Source of the DNA: Pedosphaera sp.
GTDB lineage: Bacteria > Verrucomicrobiota > Verrucomicrobiia > Limisphaerales > JADLHS01
NCBI GenBank assembly: GCA_009695195.1
Contig: SIBJ01000010.1
Location: forward strand, 1 to 64,000
DNA length: 64,000 nt
Reading direction: 5' to 3'
Both the position numbers and the translations under genes were made by a program. The notes beneath the pieces are model-generated. The model had not been told where the DNA came from, made no database searches, and worked only from the letters and a program-made list of their open reading frames with translations. Position 1 is the first letter of the stretch; every line of letters starts with the position of its first letter. This document shows positions 17,322-26,500 of this stretch, one piece after another.

Positions 17322-18773
17322 ATGATTTCGCGGGCCAAATCCGAAGCGCTGTTCGCCGAGGCGCTCAAGTACATTCCGGGTGGCGTCAATTCTCCCGTGC
17401 GCGCGTTTCGCGCCGTGGGCGGCAAACCGTTCTTCGTCAATCGCGCCAGCGGCTGCCGCGTGTGGGACGTGGATGGGAACGAATACATTGATTACGTCGG
17501 CACGTGGGGGCCGGCGATTCTCGGGCACGCGCATCCCAAAATCATTTCCGCCATCAAGGCCGCCGCCGATCACGGCACGAGTTTTGGCATTCCGAATCCG
17601 GGCGAGGTCACGATGGCAAAACTCATCTGCTCGCTTGTGCCCAGCGTGCAGAAGGTGCGCATGACCAACTCCGGCACGGAAGCCTGCATGAGCGCCATCC
17701 GCCTCGCGCGCGGGTTCACGAAGCGCGACAAGATCATCAAGTTCGACGGCTGCTATCACGGCCACGGCGATTCGTTGCTCGTCAAAGCCGGCAGCGGCGC
17801 GCTCACATTCGGTCATCCGGACAGTCTGGGTGTGCCGGCGGATTTTGCGAAACTCACCCTCGTCTTGCCTTACAACGAGGCCGAGCCGCTCAAAGCCGCG
17901 TTCGCGGCGAACAAAAACGAGATCGCGTGCATCATCGTCGAGCCGGTGGCGGGTAACGCGGGATTGTTCGTCCCCAAACCGGGCTGGCTGGAATTCCTGC
18001 GCGAGATCACCAAAGCCAACGGCGCGCTGCTCATCTTCGACGAAGTGATGACTGGTTTCCGTCTCGCGCCCGGCGGCGCGCAGGAGCGCTTTGGCATCAC
18101 GCCGGATTTGACGTGCCTGGGAAAAATCATCGGCGGCGGTCTGCCGGTGGGCGCTTTCGGCGGGCGGGCGGACATCATGGATTATCTCGCGCCGCTTGGC
18201 CCGGTGTATCAGGCGGGAACGCTCAGCGGCAATCCGCTGGCGATGGCGGCGGGGATTGCGAATCTGCAAGAACTTTGTGGGTTGGACGCAGGTGGAGCGA
18301 ACCCTCACCCCGGCCCTCTCCCTTTCCGAAAGGGAGAGGGAGAATCATCCTCAGCCGGACGCCATGCTCATGCACTCACGACAACTGGCGACCGTGCGAA
18401 AGCTGTTCCCTCTCCTGGGGGAGAGGGTCAGGGTGAGGGCGGTCTAAAAAACAAATACCTCCTGCTCGAACAACTCGGCGCGTTGCTCGAATCCGGGATG
18501 AAGGACGCCGCGAAATCCGCGGGCGCGCCGGTGACGTTCAACCGCTGCGGTTCGATGTTCTGCGGTTACTTCACCGGCGAGCCGGTGTGGAATCTTGCCG
18601 ACGCGATGAAAGCCGACCGCGAACGGTTCAAGAAATTCTTCCACGGCATGTTGGACGCGGGCGTTTATCTCGCGCCGTCGCAATTCGAGGCTGGTTTCAT
18701 GTCCACGGCTCACAGCGAGGCGGACATTGCCAAGACGGTGAGCGCGGCGGCGCAGGTGATGAAGGGACTTTAA
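17322..18773 (+). CDS. hemL: glutamate-1-semialdehyde 2,1-aminomutase with an in-frame repeat insertion
   Basis: This PLP enzyme makes 5-aminolevulinate from glutamate-1-semialdehyde in the C5 heme pathway. Diagnostic segments are [13 protein letters not shown] at the N-terminus, [56 protein letters not shown] and the PLP lysine K268 in [17 protein letters not shown]. The protein has 483 residues, about 50 more than usual. The excess is one block (about residues 325-375) that reads NPHPGPLP...KGEGE and is translated from an intergenic-type palindromic repeat. The block falls after the ANLQEL helix in the C-terminal domain, and all catalytic parts are intact, so the enzyme may still work. Confidence 0.95.
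   Translation: MISRAKSEALFAEALKYIPGGVNSPVRAFRAVGGKPFFVNRASGCRVWDVDGNEYIDYVGTWGPAILGHAHPKIISAIKAAADHGTSFGIPNPGEVTMAKLICSLVPSVQKVRMTNSGTEACMSAIRLARGFTKRDKIIKFDGCYHGHGDSLLVKAGSGALTFGHPDSLGVPADFAKLTLVLPYNEAEPLKAAFAANKNEIACIIVEPVAGNAGLFVPKPGWLEFLREITKANGALLIFDEVMTGFRLAPGGAQERFGITPDLTCLGKIIGGGLPVGAFGGRADIMDYLAPLGPVYQAGTLSGNPLAMAAGIANLQELCGLDAGGANPHPGPLPFRKGEGESSSAGRHAHALTTTGDRAKAVPSPGGEGQGEGGLKNKYLLLEQLGALLESGMKDAAKSAGAPVTFNRCGSMFCGYFTGEPVWNLADAMKADRERFKKFFHGMLDAGVYLAPSQFEAGFMSTAHSEADIAKTVSAAAQVMKGL
18296..18446. repeat. palindromic repeat inserted in frame inside hemL
   Basis: The left arm (about 18300-18341) has CCCTCACCCCGGCCCTCTCC and a small GGGAGAGGG palindrome. The right arm (about 18408-18441) has the inverse, GGAGAGGGTCAGGGTGAGGG. 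Between the arms is about 65 bases of unrelated sequence. The insertion has a length and phase that leave the hemL frame open. Confidence 0.85.
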
Positions 18774-18819
18774 CCGCTGATCTCCGCTCATCAGCGCTGA
18801 TGAGCGAGGATAAGCGGTT
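18772..18819. terminator. hairpin between convergent hemL and TauE genes
   Basis: A perfect 22-base palindrome, CGCTCATCAGC-GCTGATGAGCG (18785-18806), is nested inside outer arms AACCGCT (18772-18778) and AGCGGTT (18813-18819). It lies between two convergent genes and could end transcription in both directions, although no long T-run follows. It may also belong to the palindromic repeat family. Confidence 0.55.
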
Positions 18820-18828
18820 CATTTCAGT

Positions 18829-19563
18829 TTACCCCGAGGCCAGCATTTTCACTCCCGCGACCACGAGCACCACGGCGAGCAGGCGGCGCATGGTCATCGG
18901 CGCGAGGCGGCGGCTGCCGAGTTCGGAGCCGAGGAGTCCGCCGATGAGCGCGGCGGGCGCCCACCAGATGATTTCGTGGGGCACGTTGCGGACGCTTGCG
19001 AGGTGACCGAGCAAACCGGACGCGGAGTTGACGAGAATGAACGCCACGGAAACGCCCGCGGTCTTGCGCACGTCCGCCCATCGCAACAACAGCAGCAGCG
19101 GACTCAGAAAAATTCCGCCGCCAACGCCGGTCAGGCCGGAGAGCAATCCGAGCGCCGCACCGGAAAACAACGCCGGCACCAGCGGCAGGGGTTTTGGTCC
19201 GGCGGCGTGGTCGGCCACTTTGAACGCCATGCGCGCCGCGGCGAAGATCAATACCCCGCCGAGAATAATTTTGTAGGTTGTCATCGGCAACTTGAGCCAG
19301 CCGCCGAGAAAGGCGCAGGGAATGGACGTGACGGCGAATGGCCAGAAAATATTCCACGCAAAATGTCCCGCGCGCGCGAAACGGATCGTGCCCACCGTCG
19401 CGACGACGAGGTTCAGCACGAGCGCGGTGGGTTTCATCACGTCGGGCGCGAGGTTGAAGAGCGCCATCGCCGCGAGATAGCCGGACGCGCCCGCGTGGCC
19501 GACGGAGGAATACAGCAGCGCGGCAACGAAGATCAGCAACGCAAGCAGCAGCGTATCGGTCAT
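18829..19563 (-). CDS. TauE/SafE (TSUP) family membrane exporter
   Basis: The 244-residue protein has about eight hydrophobic helices in two repeats. Family marks are GHAGASGYLAAMALF in the first half and GLLSGLTGVGGGIFLSPLL in the second. Members move sulfite, sulfoacetate or other organic anions out of the cell; the substrate here is unknown. Its ATG overlaps the stop of the DUF6941 gene (ATGA), so the two are coupled. Confidence 0.9.
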   Translation of the reverse strand: MTDTLLLALLIFVAALLYSSVGHAGASGYLAAMALFNLAPDVMKPTALVLNLVVATVGTIRFARAGHFAWNIFWPFAVTSIPCAFLGGWLKLPMTTYKIILGGVLIFAAARMAFKVADHAAGPKPLPLVPALFSGAALGLLSGLTGVGGGIFLSPLLLLLRWADVRKTAGVSVAFILVNSASGLLGHLASVRNVPHEIIWWAPAALIGGLLGSELGSRRLAPMTMRRLLAVVLVVAGVKMLASG

Positions 19564-19982
19564 GCGGCTTCGGACGGTGGCGGAGCGGGCGGCGGAACGT
19601 GTTTGACCAGCAGCGGCATCGAGGCTTGTTGCTGGCCGTCGAGCGAAACGTCCACGGAGTAGAGGCCGGGTTCGTCGAACTTGAGCTGCTGGATGTTGAT
19701 GATGAAATTGCGCGTGCCGAAGTGCATGTCGTCGGGCAGCGCGACTTCGACCGGGATGTCAATCGGCGGCATGATGGCGTGGCCATCGGCATCCACGAAG
19801 CTGAGTTTCATCTGGCGCTTGCCTTCGTCGCCGGCGAGAAAGGTCACGCGCAACGCCACGGCGCATTGCGGATGGATGGCGGGGAGTTCGCGCGCATAGA
19901 TCGTGTCGAACGCGCCGAGGAGATTCAGTTTCCCGTTGTCGTCGGTGGCGGCGTCGCAAAGGACGGCGACTTGGATGTTCAT
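19560..19982 (-). CDS. DUF6941 family protein
   Basis: Starting at ATG 19982 the protein has 140 residues; a GTG at 20000 would add six. The opening MNIQVAVLCDAATDDNGKLN and the following LLGAFDTIYARELP are typical of DUF6941, as are HPQCAVALR, a central VDADGHAIMPPIDIPVEV and a beta-rich end. It ends in a proline-rich tail. No function is known for the family. The next gene overlaps it by 4 bases. Confidence 0.8.
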   Translation of the reverse strand: MNIQVAVLCDAATDDNGKLNLLGAFDTIYARELPAIHPQCAVALRVTFLAGDEGKRQMKLSFVDADGHAIMPPIDIPVEVALPDDMHFGTRNFIINIQQLKFDEPGLYSVDVSLDGQQQASMPLLVKHVPPPAPPPSEAA

Positions 19983-20034
19983 GCGCGAGGAGGAAACCAC
20001 GAATGAACACGAATGAACACGAATTTCTTCGGGC

Positions 20035-21717
20035 TCAGATCACCGAGCGAGCGGTGAGAAACGCCTTCAATGCCGCCGCCGCCGCCTTGCCGCCGAAACC
20101 GGACACTTCCGCAAGCTGCTCGACGGTCGCCGCGCGCAGCCGTTGCACGGAGCCGAATTTTTTCAGCAGAGCGGCCTTGCGCTGGTCGCCGATGCCGGGG
20201 AAGTCATCGAGAATGCTCTCGGAAATTTTCTTGATGCGAAGCTGGGCGTTGTAGGAGTTGGCGACGCGATGAGATTCGTCCCGCACGCGCTGGAGCAATT
20301 TCACGGCGGGATGATCGAGGCCGAGGCGCAGCGGCGTGCTCTCGCCGGGTCGGTAGATTTCCTCGAACTCTTTCGCCAATCCAATGACGGTGAGGTGACC
20401 CAAACCGAGCTTGGCGAGTTCCGCACACGCGGCGTTGAGTTGGCCTTTGCCGCCGTCTATGAGGATGAGGTCGGGCAAGTTACTTTTCCCACCCACCCAC
20501 TCACCCACTTTCCCACTCACGGGCGTAAGTGGGTGAGTGGGTGAGTGGGTGAGTGGGTGAGTCCGACTTCGCCCCCGCCTCACTCGCACGCTGGTCTCAT
20601 CCACCAGCTTCTGCAACTCCTGCGGGATCGCTTCGCCGCCTTCGTCGCGCGCTTGGACTCTGGACTCTGGACTCTGGACTCTGGACTCATTCAGCAGCCG
20701 CGTGTAGCGCCGCCGCACGACTTCCGCCATGCTCGCGAAGTCATCCTGGCCGGCGACGGTCTTGATTTTGAACCGGCGATAATTCGCCCGGTCGGGCCGG
20801 CCGTGCTTGAAACTCACCAGCGACGCCACGGCGAACGTGCCGCTGATGTTCGAGATGTCGAAGCCCTCGATGCGTTGGGGTGGCGACGCGAGGTGGAGGA
20901 TTTTTGACAATTCAACCAGGTCGTTTTCCGGGTTGATCGCGAGTGGCAAAGTGTAAGGGACTCGCTCGAACGACTTTTCCTTCTTCGTCGTGCGCCCGAG
21001 GTCCTTGATGAGATCGCGCAAGTCCGCGGCCTTCTCGTAATCCTGCGCGACGGCGGCTTTGCGCATCTCGACTTCGAGCTGGTCTTTCATCTCACTGCAT
21101 TGACCGTCGAGGAAGCCGCACGCCGCGGTGACCTGTTGGACGTATTGCTCGCGCGTGACGTTGCCGATGCAGGGCGCGGTGCAATATTTGAGATGCGCGT
21201 AGAGGCAATGCTTGTAATCGGCCTCGCCTGGCGTGAACACCCGGCAGCCACGCAAGTTGAACTGCTTGCGGACGAGCGCGAGCGTGTTGCGCGCGGCGGT
21301 GGAGTTCGTGAACGGCCCGTAGTAACGCGCGCCGTCGTCTTTGCGAATGCGGGCGAAGGCGAAGTTCGGAATCGGATCGTTCAGGTTGATCTTCACCAGC
21401 AGGAAGCGCTTGTCGTCGCGAAAGCTGATGTTGTAGCGCGGCTGGAATTCCTTGATGAGTTTGCTTTCGAGGAGCAACGATTCCGGTTCGTTGCGCACGA
21501 CGTGGACATCGAAATCATGAATCGCTTCAACGAGCGCGTTGAATTTCAAGTCCCAGCCCATCCGCCGCGAGGGGTGGAAATACTGGCTCACCCGCTTGCG
21601 CAAATCACGCGCCTTGCCCACGTAAACGACGGTGCCGAACCGGTCCTTCATCAGATAGATGCCGGGCTTGTGCGGCAGCGTGGAGATTTTCTTGCGGATG
21701 GCGTCGGTTGCAGGCAC
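20035..21717 (-). CDS. uvrC: excinuclease ABC subunit C with two repeat-derived inserts
   Basis: UvrC makes both incisions in nucleotide excision repair. The 560-residue protein has the GIY-YIG nuclease at residues 19-100 (GIYLMKDRFGTVVYVGKARD), the UVR helix near 235-260 (DYEKAADLRDLIKDL), the RNase H-like nuclease from about 285 (EGFDISNISG, later LILIDGGKGQLNAA), and the C-terminal HhH pair (FPGIGDQRKAALLKKFGS). Two segments between the catalytic strands of the RNase H-like domain are low complexity and encoded by tandem repeats: about 342-354 ([12 protein letters not shown]) and about 385-412 (THPLTHSPTHPLT). They lie in what should be a surface loop. No neighbour shares the pathway. Confidence 0.95.
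   Translation of the reverse strand: MPATDAIRKKISTLPHKPGIYLMKDRFGTVVYVGKARDLRKRVSQYFHPSRRMGWDLKFNALVEAIHDFDVHVVRNEPESLLLESKLIKEFQPRYNISFRDDKRFLLVKINLNDPIPNFAFARIRKDDGARYYGPFTNSTAARNTLALVRKQFNLRGCRVFTPGEADYKHCLYAHLKYCTAPCIGNVTREQYVQQVTAACGFLDGQCSEMKDQLEVEMRKAAVAQDYEKAADLRDLIKDLGRTTKKEKSFERVPYTLPLAINPENDLVELSKILHLASPPQRIEGFDISNISGTFAVASLVSFKHGRPDRANYRRFKIKTVAGQDDFASMAEVVRRRYTRLLNESRVQSPESRVQARDEGGEAIPQELQKLVDETSVRVRRGRSRTHPLTHSPTHPLTPVSGKVGEWVGGKSNLPDLILIDGGKGQLNAACAELAKLGLGHLTVIGLAKEFEEIYRPGESTPLRLGLDHPAVKLLQRVRDESHRVANSYNAQLRIKKISESILDDFPGIGDQRKAALLKKFGSVQRLRAATVEQLAEVSGFGGKAAAAALKAFLTARSVI
20484..20562. repeat. GTGGGTGA tandem repeat with inverted arm inside uvrC
   Basis: Four tandem copies of the octamer GTGGGTGA at about 20528-20561 are preceded by an inverted CCCACCCACCCACTCACCC arm at about 20488-20518. 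The whole block is read in frame by uvrC on the other strand as Thr/His/Pro/Leu repeats. Confidence 0.85.
20655..20692. repeat. TGGACTC heptamer tandem repeat inside uvrC
   Basis: About five copies of the heptamer TGGACTC lie in the uvrC coding region. The same heptamer array occurs in ligA at 63853-63880, read in the same kind of frame ([12 protein letters not shown] versus [11 protein letters not shown]). Confidence 0.9.
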
Positions 21718-21798
21718 GCCGGAATTTCAGCGCAAAGGCGCGCGGGCGCAAAGAGATTTTCCCGGTCAGTTTCCAGCCCGGCAAAGCCCGGCTGCCAT

Positions 21799-22512
21799 TC
21801 AGCACTTCACGGTCTTGCGCTTTTTCCCAATGGCCCCGCGTTTTTCCGCCTTCCGGATGTAGTCCGGGGCAAACGGCACCTGGCACGCGGTGTTGCCCAT
21901 ATCCACGGTCACCGGCCCGATCAATTCCGCGGTTCGCAGGGCAAGGCCGGTCAAAGGTTGCACGTAGCTGCCCACCGCAATGACGAACCCGTTCATCTTA
22001 TAGCGCACCTCGTCCGGTGCCTGATGAATCGTCTGCTGCACCCGCTGCAAAAGCCGTTTCAATTCCGCGAGATCAAGTTCCGCGTCGGTTTTGATGGACA
22101 CCAAGCAACTCAGCGTCGCCCAACCGGCTGCGGCTACGAAGTCCTTTCCCGACTCAATCCAATCCAGCGCCATCTCGCGCGCGTGCGGGCTGCCCGCCGT
22201 GACCTAGGGGACGGTGGACCCGGTCAGCACACCGCCATGAGCCTTGGCCTTCTCCACCCAATGGCGCAAGTCCTGTTTTGTCATCTGCGCATCGTCGGCG
22301 ATCAATCCGGCCAGACACATCGCGTCATAGTTGCCGGTGTCGTAAAGCTCGAGCGCCAGGCGATAATCCTGCTTGATGCGCTTCTGGATTTTCTTCAGCT
22401 CCTCGATTTTCACCCCGAAGCACGGCTCCTCCACACCGTGGTTCAGGAGCACCTTCTTGTAACTGTCCCGGCCCAGCGGTTTGATTTCTTCGAGGATGGC
22501 TTTTGTTGTCAT
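21799..22512 (-). pseudogene. DNA alkylation repair protein (AlkD-like HEAT-repeat family), interrupted by one TAG
   Basis: From ATG 22512 the frame reads an AlkD-like protein (PLGRDSYKKVLLNHGVEEPC, FGVKIEELKKIQKRIKQDY, LYDTGNYDAMCLAGLIADD). It reaches GSTVP and a TAG at 22204-22206, then continues in the same frame with VTAGSPHAREMALDWIES, AAAGWATLSCLVSIK, VRYKMNGFVIAVGSYV and a C-terminal KRGAIGKKRKTVKC. The stop sits where a tryptophan is expected, so a TGG to TAG change explains it. Without it the protein would have about 237 residues. The family removes alkylated bases or binds damaged DNA. Either the gene is recently inactivated or the stop is a sequencing error. Confidence 0.85.
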
Positions 22513-22798
22513 AAGTGTTCTCGGTTTGGCCCGTTGAATTACAATTCCCATCCCCGCGGCGGCAAGGGCGGAAATGCGGGCCGATTTGTTTGTCCGGGTC
22601 GCGCGCTGTGGCGGCGTGGCTCACGGTGCCGGAGCGGTCCCGGTGCGGATACACGCCCGACCCTTGCGGAACCCGAGTGGGTTTTCTGCGGCTGGGATCG
22701 GACATGGTCATCGCGTGGAAGTTACAGGTTGAAGGTCGGAGGTGGCAAGTCGAGCGCAACAATTTTGTCGTGTGAGCCGCGAGCGAAGCCAGACCCGT

Positions 22799-23506
22799 CT
22801 AAAACATTTTCCCAAGCCGGTGAATCACCTCGCCGGTGTTCTCGAACCACCAGCCGAGCATCGTCGTCAAATCTACTTTCGCCGTGAGCAACGGAAGACC
22901 GACGAGCAGCACCAGGACGTTGCCGAGAAAAATCACCACCGCCGAAAACAGATAGCCCTGGCTCGTGATGTCGGATTGCTGCGTCTTGAGCACGTGCGCT
23001 GTGAGCGTGACGTGAAACGCGTACGCCGCCCCGACCAGCAGATGAAACCAGACGAAGAAATTCTTCCAACCCCAGATCAGATGGCCCACGCCAAACACCG
23101 CCACGACCATCACCGCGTAGAGCGGGAAAAAATATGGCGAGAGCGCGATAAGGAAGTTGGTCTTGTCCACGATCACGTGACCGCCCTCGGAAGTGGCTTT
23201 GAATTTTTTGACCGAGCCGCCAAACAACCAGACCCAGATCGCGTGCGTAAGTTCGTGGCCGAGAACATAAATCCACATGGGCCTAGGTAGCAGGAGATAG
23301 ATGACGACCCAGCACCCAGCGCCCGCCGCGATGGGCACGAGCGTGATGTCCGCCCCGCCGCACCCGCGCATCACCATCCACAACGTCCGCCCTGCGCCGA
23401 TGCAGACCGGCAGCAGCAGAATCGCCACGATCATCTTGGCCCACTTCGGCACGGGCGGATTGTTTTGGAAAACGAAACGCGCCGCGAGCGATTTTGTGCG
23501 GAGCAT
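22799..23506 (-). CDS. membrane zinc metalloprotease-like protein (HExxH, M50-like)
   Basis: The 235-residue protein has five or six hydrophobic segments and an HELTH motif (H84, E85, H88) next to a membrane helix, YVLGHELTHAIWVWLFGG, as in M50 intramembrane proteases. A second metal ligand motif (NxxPxxPLDG) is not obvious, so activity is uncertain. No partner gene is evident. The start at 23506 is followed upstream by a palindromic repeat. Confidence 0.7.
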   Translation of the reverse strand: MLRTKSLAARFVFQNNPPVPKWAKMIVAILLLPVCIGAGRTLWMVMRGCGGADITLVPIAAGAGCWVVIYLLLPRPMWIYVLGHELTHAIWVWLFGGSVKKFKATSEGGHVIVDKTNFLIALSPYFFPLYAVMVVAVFGVGHLIWGWKNFFVWFHLLVGAAYAFHVTLTAHVLKTQQSDITSQGYLFSAVVIFLGNVLVLLVGLPLLTAKVDLTTMLGWWFENTGEVIHRLGKMF

Positions 23507-23510
23507 TGTC

Positions 23511-23581
23511 TGGGAGCGGCGGCATCCTTGCCGGCGCGTTGCAAATCGAGGAACTTGCCGGCAGGGATGCCGGCGCTCCCA
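23511..23581. repeat. REP-like inverted repeat
   Basis: The arms TGGGAGCGGCGGCATCCTTG (from 23511) and GGGATGCCGGCGCTCCCA (to 23581) pair imperfectly around an approximately 20-base centre. The block lies between the M50-like gene and the end of the FG-GAP gene. Confidence 0.8.
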
Positions 23582-23584
23582 GGC

Positions 23585-26500
23585 TCACGGCCAACGCAGG
23601 CGATAAAACTCTTGCGGCGCTCCCGGCAGCGTGCGGCGATACTCGAAGACGCCGTTCGTGTTGAGATACGGCCCGTCCAGCGGCAACCAGAGCGCCGGCG
23701 GCGAGAGATTCGTCGTGGCTTCGAGCGTGTAACCGACGTAATTGAGCGGCCAGTTCAGCACGGCGGCGTTGGGTTCGAGATGGAAGGACACTTCCGGTTC
23801 GGGCGGCGTGAGCACGAGCACGCCGGGATATTGCAGCCGGAAGAATTTGCGCGACGCCAGCGCCGTGCGCGCTTCGCGGTATTCATAATTCGGGCCCACA
23901 CGGAAATACGGCCCGCTGACCGGCGTCCACGTAAAGCCCGCCGGCAGGTTCACGGCGGATTCCAGCGTGAAACCGTCGTAGTTCGTGCTCCAGTAAACCA
24001 CGATCGCCGTCGGTTCGAGCCGGATGTGCAACCCGAGATTCGTGTAGCTCACGCTGGGCAACGTGCCGATGACCGAGCCGGCAAAATCAATCGGGTCGCC
24101 CGCCGAAGTCGGCAGCCGCAGCGGTGATCCGTCGCAATCCGTCCCATCCGGCGTCAACGGCAGCACCCAAAGTCCATTCGTGCCGAAGATCGTTCCGGCG
24201 GTGACGAGCGCCGCGCCATCGTGCTTCCACACCGCGCCATTGGGAAAACCGTTCGGGTTGCCGTTCAGCGCGGTGATTTGATAAACATTGGTCTGCGCGC
24301 CGAGTTTCACCACCCACAGATTGCGCCCGGCATCCAGCGCGGTGCTGACGTCCGGATCGTCCGCCACGGCGATGCGCCCGCCGTCCGGCGACCACGCGGG
24401 CCAACGCGGACTTAGAATAATGCTCAACCCAAGATTTTGCCGCGACGTCACGTTGGACGGTGTGAGGTAAAGCCCGGTGCTGCCGGGAAAAATAACTTGC
24501 AGCGCCACGCGCCCGTCCACCGGGTTCACACTCGGCGCGCCCTGCCTCGGGTCGCTGGCCAGCGGAAACACGGTCACCGGTTCGTTCAAACCAATCCGAA
24601 AGAGCGCGCCACCAGTGGCGAAAATCAGGTTCGTGTTGCCGATCTGCCAGTCGTAACCGACGAAGCGACTGCCGCTGGTGTGCCAGCGGCTCTCCTGGCC
24701 GGTGGGCACTTCACGCAGCCACAGGCTGAATTGATTCGTCAGCGGATCGTTCTCGCGCCAGAACGCCAGCCAGCGTCCGTCGCGCGACACACGCGGCTCG
24801 CGGCCGGTGGTGAGGAAGGTTTCGCCGCTGCCGTCCAGATTGATTGACCAGATCGTCGGAATGGTATTGCTGGCGCGCCGGCCATAAAACGCCGTGCCGT
24901 GGATGGAGGGGAGCGGAACGTTCGGATTCACGACCGGCGGCGGGTTGGTGTCGCTGCCCGGCAACTTCACCAGCGCCTCGCTCACGCTCCAGGCGCGGCC
25001 CATCGTGTAGCTGGCGAATTGCAATCGCCCCCGCGTGCCGCCGGGGATGTTGCCGTAGTATTGAATCGTCGCGTCGTTCGTCAGCGCGAACGGCGCGGAA
25101 TACAATTTCCAACTGTCCGCCGTCCCGGTGCGATAGAGAACCTGGTGCGCGGCGTTCTGCTTGATGAACGAAATTGAGATCGGCCCGCCGTAAGCGCCCG
25201 GCGGCGGCGCAATGGTGATGACGACCGGCTCGGCGGGACGCGGCGGCGCGTAAGTGAAAAAAGAAATGTCGTCGCGATATTGATCGGGCAGCGCGTAAGC
25301 CGTTCCGGCCGGCGGCACGCCGAGATTATTCGTGGCCGGACTGCCCAAGCCCGACGCCGCGCCGGCATCATTTTCCGCGCGGACCGAGAGTGAACCGGGC
25401 ACGCCGAACGTACCGCTGCTCCAGTCCGGCACGCTGAACGAGGCGATGAGCGTGGCCGTGGTGTTGGTGAACGGCTCGGATTGAAACAGCCAGACGGTCG
25501 CGCGCGTGTTGCGCGTCGTGGTCGCGGGCAGACTGTTGGAACTGATCTGGGTGTAGTTCGTGCCGTCAAACGTCATCACTTGCGCGCCCACGGATGAAAC
25601 CGTGCCGGTCGGCGCGTTCAGCAGAACAAATTTTCCGTCGTTGAGCGCGGCGACGCCGGTGAAATGATTTCCCCCGCCCACCGAATATTTTACGGCGAGA
25701 CTCGGCGTGCCGCCGGGCAGTCGAGCGCCTTGAATGCCGTCGCCGAACTGGATCATCGCGCTGCTGTCGTTGCTCGCGCCGACGACGTAAACGTGTTCCA
25801 CCGTCTGCGTGAAGTAGAGCGTCAGCGGCGTGCTGAAACCAAAACCCGCGCCGCTAGTCACGAGTTGCCGAATGGTCAGGTTCGTTCCGCCGGGAACGTA
25901 AAACCAGAAACGCGGCAAGGCTTCGTCGTTGAACCGGCCAAACGCGTAATCGCTGCCGGGCGGCAGATTGCTCAACAAACCGATGACGCTCGCGGAATTG
26001 GTGAACTGCCAGAGATGCAGGGCGTCGTTGGTCGCGCCGCGCACGAGGCCTACGGCAAACGTGAGGTTGCCGGCGAGAGGCAGGGGATTGACGCGGTCCA
26101 GCGGCGCGGTTTCGGCGTATTCGGGCGCGGCCACGACCGTGCCGGCGTTCAAGCCCAGCAAATTCAGCCGCGCCGCCGGAGTTGAATTTTGCGAACTCGC
26201 GCAAAGCAAACGGTCAAAGGGCGCGTTGGTTCCGAAGGGCGCCGTCAAACCCGCGAGCCCCTGCTGCCCGAGGCCGCCGGCGGGGATTGGCGTCGCATTG
26301 AGCTGGATGTTGTCCAAGCGGTTGTTGCCGCCGGCTGAGGTGGCGCCGGACAGGGTGTAGCGCAGCCAGACGGTTTCCGCATTGTTCAAAGCGGTGGCGG
26401 CGGTGAAGTCCACGGACGCGATGGCAAACGTCGCGTTCGTGCTCGCGGTGTTCACGCCGGGCAGCGTGTTGTAATTGATGCCGTCGGTGCTCCAGGCCCA

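Noticed and set aside
20484-20692. CRISPR array
   Set aside because: Units are 7 or 8 bases in direct tandem with no spacers, and they lie inside a coding gene.
22204-22206. Amber codon recoded as an amino acid
   Set aside because: Other genes in the window end normally with TAG, and no recoding machinery or structure is seen; a nonsense change is simpler.
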